64,000 nt of DNA, taken from the NCBI RefSeq assembly GCF_015595035.1, contig NZ_JADNRN010000001.1:1178001-1242000 (forward strand), in the 5' to 3' direction. The translations under genes and the position numbers were made by a program. Positions 62,901 to 64,000 of the stretch are shown here, one piece after another (the first letter of the stretch is position 1; the number at the start of each line of letters is the position of its first letter). This DNA is from Marinibium conchae. Its GTDB lineage: Bacteria > Pseudomonadota > Gammaproteobacteria > Enterobacterales > Alteromonadaceae. The notes under the pieces are model-generated. The model did no database searches and was not told where the DNA came from. It saw only the letters and a program-made list of their open reading frames with translations.

Positions 62901-64000
62901 TGCGATCGGTGACATGGCTGGTGATGTTTTTGGAAATGGCATGCTGCTTTCCGAAAAAACTCAGATTGTATGCGCATTCAATCACCTTCATATCTTTTTC
63001 GATCCTAAGCCTGATGAGGTCGCGAGTTACAAAGAACGCAAACGCCTTTTTGAGGACCCTAGCCTCAGTTGGGATGACTATGACCGTAAAATAATATCCA
63101 AAGGCGGCGGTATTTTTAAGCGCTCAGAAAAAGCAATTACACTGTCTAGTGAGATGAAGAAATGGTTGGGTACGCGCCAAGCGACTATGACACCTAATGA
63201 GTTGATTCACAATGTACTGCAAATGCCAGTAGACCTGATTTGGAATGGCGGTATTGGTACCTATGTAAAAAGCAGTAAAGAAACGCATGCAGAAGTTGGG
63301 GATCGCGCTAACGATACAACGCGAGTTAACGGCAATCAGGTTCGTGCAAAGATTATAGGCGAGGGTGGCAATCTAGGTCTTACCCAACTCGGTAGGATTG
63401 AACTAGCAGCAAATGGCGGCTTGGTGAATACCGATTTTATTGACAACGTCGGCGGTGTTGATTGCTCGGATAACGAAGTAAATATAAAAATACTATTAAA
63501 TTCACTGGTGAATGCTGGCGATTTAACCGTGAAGCAACGTAATGCCTTACTTTATGACATGACTGATGATGTGTCAGATATCGTTATTCAGGATTGCTAT
63601 CGTCAAACGCAATCTATTTCAATTACAGCTTTGGCTGGTGTGAAACAATTGAAAGAACAACTTCGCTTTATTCATGGCTTAGAGCGCGAGGACTTATTAA
63701 ACCGAGAACTCGAATTCATTCCTTCAGATGACGAGATATCTGAAAGAGTTGTTACAGGTCAAGGGCTAACAAGGCCAGAACTATCTGTGCTCATCGCTTA
63801 TGGAAAAATGGTTTTGAAGGACCAGTTCAATATTCCCGAGATAACTAATAACCCATATTATAATCGTCTGCTTGTAGATGCATTTCCTCCAGTATTGAGA
63901 GAAAAATATCAGGCACAGATGCAAGAACATCCGCTGCGCAGTGAAATAATAGCCACTAAGTTAACCAATGAGATGGTGAACGACATGGGCTTAAATTTTG
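59947..64000 (+). CDS. gdhB: NAD-dependent glutamate dehydrogenase, large (about 180 kDa) type, 3' truncated by window
   Basis: This enzyme oxidatively deaminates glutamate to 2-oxoglutarate with NAD+. The frame is open from ATG 59947 to the window end (1351 codons without a stop); the family has about 1600 residues, so only the C-terminal part is missing. [16 protein letters not shown] starts the regulatory N-terminal region with ACT-like modules. The catalytic core shows [20 protein letters not shown] near 815-834, [15 protein letters not shown] with active-site Lys, and [16 protein letters not shown] near 987-1002. The ribosome site is weak (AAAAGAGA). Glutamate released by GGT and peptidases would feed it. 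Confidence 0.95.
   Translation, partial: [1351 protein letters not shown]

Noticed and set aside
1-64000. tRNA, rRNA, CRISPR array, insertion sequence, phage or toxin-antitoxin genes
   Set aside because: Reading both strands I found no cloverleaf with TTCGAAT-type arm in a gap, no regular direct repeats, no transposase or integrase motifs and no small toxin-antitoxin gene pairs. A tool search could still find short cases.

Overview
The window is a gene-dense chromosomal segment of a marine-type gammaproteobacterium, most likely in the Alteromonadales (Alteromonas/Glaciecola-like). This rests on the gene set rather than on any rRNA: a rhombosortase with a matching GlyGly-CTERM protease, the msrC-proQ-prc order, RluF, PepN followed by a DUF2835 protein, a large NAD-dependent glutamate dehydrogenase, and moderately AT-rich DNA with ordinary Shine-Dalgarno sites. 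I found no rRNA, tRNA, IS element, prophage or CRISPR array.

Layout. 0-7 kb: end of etfB and complete etfA, an orphan moaE, a CPBP-type membrane protein, and an adaptor/permease RND efflux pair. 7-11.8 kb: a tight acyl-CoA operon (acyl-CoA dehydrogenase, CurA-like reductase, two SDR dehydrogenases, yaiI) behind a perfect 12-bp inverted repeat. 12-24 kb: amino-acid and redox enzymes (aromatic/aspartate aminotransferase, NRDE protein, a Cys/Met PLP enzyme, secreted glutathione peroxidase, S9 peptidase lipoprotein, rhombosortase, enoyl-CoA hydratase, gamma-glutamyltransferase, a small lipoprotein, cysK). 24-28 kb: a MoxR ATPase/VWA pair, rluF and a MATE pump. 28.5-32.7 kb: a giant subtilisin-like protease with a GlyGly-CTERM tail, the likely substrate of the rhombosortase at 19 kb. 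33-37 kb: branched-chain 2-oxoacid dehydrogenase E1alpha-E1beta-E2 (no E3). 37-41 kb: rlmJ, an unusual eukaryotic-like kinase, tesB and a gamma-carbonic-anhydrase-like protein. 41.3-41.8 kb: a gene-free stretch that appears to encode a minus-strand small RNA. 41.8-52.7 kb: fused SpmA/SpmB protein, msrC, a small acidic protein, proQ, prc, an NSS transporter, nhaC, pepN and DUF2835. 52.9-59.8 kb: a four-gene envelope locus (DUF1302 outer-membrane protein, DUF1329 periplasmic protein, YCF48-like beta-propeller, RND/MMPL permease). 59.9 kb to the end: NAD-glutamate dehydrogenase, running off the window.

How they work together. Much of the window is acyl-CoA, branched-chain and amino-acid catabolism: the acyl-CoA dehydrogenases would pass electrons to ETF; Bkd, aminotransferase, GGT, peptidases and glutamate dehydrogenase fit a life on proteins and lipids. 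The best candidate for an under-described system is the DUF1302-DUF1329-YCF48-RND locus, which looks like a complete inner membrane/periplasm/outer membrane route for a hydrophobic molecule. Other leads are the putative sRNA, the kinase with an unrecognised C-terminal half, and several perfect inverted repeats next to catabolic operons. Functional calls come from recognised motifs and family memory; no database search was run.
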